From: Deltaproteobacteria bacterium | GTDB lineage: Bacteria > Myxococcota_A > UBA9160 > UBA4427 | Reading direction: 5' to 3' | NCBI GenBank assembly: GCA_016713665.1 | Contig: JADJOR010000013.1 | Span: forward strand, 1-64,000 | Length of the DNA: 64,000 nucleotides | Shown here: positions 62,661 through 64,000 of the stretch, piece after piece | Numbering within the stretch: position 1 is the first letter of the stretch | Layout of the letters: each line of letters starts with the position of its first letter | Translations under genes and position numbers: made by a program | Notes under the pieces: model-generated | Seen by the model: the letters and a program-made list of their open reading frames with translations, nothing else | Told to the model about the DNA's origin: nothing | The model's database searches: none

Positions 62661-63836
62661 CTAACGCGGCACGCGCGGCATGCGGAGCCCGGCCATCGAG
62701 ACGATCTCGCGCTGGATCTCGTTGACGCCGCCGCCGAACGTGTTGATCGTGCCCATGCGCGCCTCGAGCTCGATGTCGCCGTCGACCTGGGCGCCGGGGG
62801 AGCTGCTCTCGACCAGCGACGCGGGCCCGACGATCTCCTGGAGCAGGCGGTAGACCTCGAGGACGACCTCGGTGCCGTAGACCTTGACCGCGGAGGCGTC
62901 GGCGGGGTTCACGAAGCCCGTCTCGAGGGCCGCAGCCATGCGCCAGTTGAGGAGCTTCATCGCCTCGATGCGCGCGAAGACCTCGGCCAGGTTGTGCTGG
63001 ACCCAGGGCAGGTCGATCATCTTGCGGCCGTCGGAGGTCTCCGTCGAGCGCGCCCAGTCGATGACCTTCTCGGTCCGCGAATAACAGGCCGAGCCGAAGG
63101 CCGCGAGGCCGACGCGCTCGTGGTTCAGCTGGGTCGTGATGAGCTTCCAGCCGCCGTTGACGCCGCCGACGACGGCGTCCTCGGGGACGCGGACGTTCTC
63201 GTAGTAGCTCATCGCCGTCGCCCCATCGCCGACGGTGTGGATCGGCGAGGCGCTGAAGCCCTTCGCGTCGGCGGGCACGATGAACATCGTGATGCCCTTG
63301 TGCTTCGGGGCGTTCGGGTCCGTCCGGGCGGCGAGCCAGATGTAGTCGGTGTCCGTCGCACCGCTCGTGAACATCTTCGTCCCGTTGATGACCCACTCCT
63401 TGCCGTCCTTCACGGCGGAGGTCGTGAGGCTCGCGAGGTCGGTGCCCGCGTTGGGCTCGCTGTAGCCGATCGAGAAATGGCACTCGCCGGCGAGGATGCG
63501 CGGGAGGAACTCGCGCTTCTGCGCTTCGCTGCCGAAGTCCATCAGCGCGGGGCCGACGGTCGAGACCGTCACGAAGGGAAACGGCGCGTTCGCGCGGCGC
63601 TGCTCTTCGAGGAAGATCATCTGCTCGACCATCGTCATGCCGCCGCCGCCGTACTCCTTCGGCCAGCCGACGCCGAGCCAGCCGTCCTTGCCGATCTGGC
63701 TGATCAGCTCGCGGTAGAGCTTGCCGCCCTCCATGCCGCGCACGCTGCGACGTCGCTCCGGTGTCATCAGCTCGTTGAAGTAGTTGCGCAGCGTCGTGCG
63801 CAGGGTCTTCTGCTCGGGCGTGAGGTCGATGTACAT
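62661..63836 (-). CDS. Acyl-CoA dehydrogenase, ChsE2/FadE29-like subunit
   Basis: 391 residues. MYIDLTPEQKTLRTTLRNYF, DGWLGVGWPKEYGGGGMTMV, CHFSIGYSEPNAGTDLASLT, DYIWLAARTDPNAPKHKGIT, WKLITTQLNHERVGL and the C-terminus TFGGGVNEIQREIVSMAGL(R)MPRVPR match FadE29 (ChsE2) in order and spacing, as recalled. It oxidises the acyl-CoA side chain, passing electrons to ETF. It is the first gene of the four-gene operon; the KstR-type palindrome is 136 nt upstream. The remaining 164 nt to the window edge hold no gene. Confidence 0.9.
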   Translation of the reverse strand: MYIDLTPEQKTLRTTLRNYFNELMTPERRRSVRGMEGGKLYRELISQIGKDGWLGVGWPKEYGGGGMTMVEQMIFLEEQRRANAPFPFVTVSTVGPALMDFGSEAQKREFLPRILAGECHFSIGYSEPNAGTDLASLTTSAVKDGKEWVINGTKMFTSGATDTDYIWLAARTDPNAPKHKGITMFIVPADAKGFSASPIHTVGDGATAMSYYENVRVPEDAVVGGVNGGWKLITTQLNHERVGLAAFGSACYSRTEKVIDWARSTETSDGRKMIDLPWVQHNLAEVFARIEAMKLLNWRMAAALETGFVNPADASAVKVYGTEVVLEVYRLLQEIVGPASLVESSSPGAQVDGDIELEARMGTINTFGGGVNEIQREIVSMAGLRMPRVPR

Positions 63837-63971
63837 GGCTGCCTCGTTCGGTCGACGCGCCGCGCCGGTTGGCTCCGGTCGATCGACGTCGGAAGGGAGA
63901 TGGGCTGGATCCCGCCAGCCGCCGCGGGGCGGGGCTGGTCTGGCGGGACGATAGCGGCGGCGGCGGGCTGG

Positions 63972-63985
63972 TGGAACGCGTTCTA
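63972..63985. promoter_or_regulatory. KstR-type palindromic operator
   Basis: TGGAACGCGTTCTA fits the mycobacterial KstR motif TnnAACnnGTTnnA at every defined position. With flanks it reads GTGGAACGCGTTCTAC, a 16-bp palindrome with one mismatch pair. KstR is the TetR-family repressor of cholesterol catabolism, so the match upstream of a ChsE/ChsH operon is meaningful. No tetR gene is in the window. Confidence 0.5.
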
Positions 63986-64000
63986 CAGGCGGACGGGCTC

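Noticed and set aside
1..64000. CRISPR array, insertion sequence, integrase or prophage genes
   Set aside because: No regularly spaced direct repeats, transposase or recombinase motifs were seen anywhere in the window.

Overview
The window is about 68-70% G+C by eye and carries a densely packed, bidirectional, Gram-negative gene set. It includes outer-membrane porins, lipoproteins, multihaem c-type cytochromes, Na+-translocating NADH:quinone reductase, an MSHA-type IV pilus locus, Myxococcota-like Ser/Thr kinases and an actinobacterial-style steroid side-chain operon. Together these suggest a free-living, probably aquatic or marine, deltaproteobacterial-grade organism (Myxococcota or Desulfobacterota relatives). 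No rRNA or other definitive phylogenetic marker is present, so this is inference.

Layout. (1) 1-10.1 kb, + strand: an operon for extracytoplasmic electron or haem chemistry. It holds a membrane-anchored multihaem cytochrome (left-truncated), a GlcG/HbpS-type haem-binding lipoprotein, an outer-membrane beta-barrel, and a decahaem cytochrome fused to an LVIVD-repeat propeller. The first 7.1 kb contain many frameshifts, probably mostly sequence errors near a contig end. (2) 10.5-17 kb: pckG, a 106-bp inverted-repeat pair, argG, a histone-H1-like basic coiled-coil protein, a cytochrome c554-like protein and a DUF4399 protein. (3) 17-29 kb: two large Ser/Thr kinases, a CsgG-like lipoprotein, a MurA with Asp at the fosfomycin-target position, a PAS sensor and a sigma factor. 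Two of the spacers hold CRP-type palindromes. (4) 29-32.5 kb: DsbA-like thioredoxin, HAD hydrolase, apaG, rsmE and a DUF5658 protein. (5) 32.5-46.9 kb, - strand: a nearly complete MSHA pilus locus in Vibrio-like order (mshI-J-K-L-M-N-E-G-A-C-D-O-P), followed by a HupE/UreJ-type membrane protein where mshQ would be expected. (6) 47.3-51.2 kb, + strand: porin, periplasmic FMN-binding protein, an unrecognised four-helix histidine-containing membrane protein and ApbE, behind a Fur-box-like palindrome. (7) 51.2-59.5 kb, - strand: nqrABCDEF, a second apbE, dgkA, a small membrane protein and nqrM. (8) 59.5-60.5 kb: gene-free. (9) 60.5-63.8 kb, - strand: four overlapping genes matching the mycobacterial igr steroid side-chain enzymes ChsE2, ChsH2, ChsE1 and ChsH1, with a KstR-type palindrome upstream.

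How it fits together. NQR puts electrons into quinone while pumping Na+, and its NqrB and NqrC subunits need ApbE to attach FMN; the operon supplies its own ApbE and NqrM. The second ApbE most likely flavinylates the FMN-binding protein of the 47-51 kb operon, giving a possible iron-regulated flavin electron chain across the cell envelope. The 1-10 kb locus could be an outer-membrane cytochrome conduit. The steroid operon would feed propionyl-CoA and acetyl-CoA into central metabolism, where PEP carboxykinase supports gluconeogenesis. The two most promising candidates for undescribed systems are the decahaem-LVIVD/barrel/HbpS operon and the Fur-box porin/FMN/four-helix/ApbE operon.
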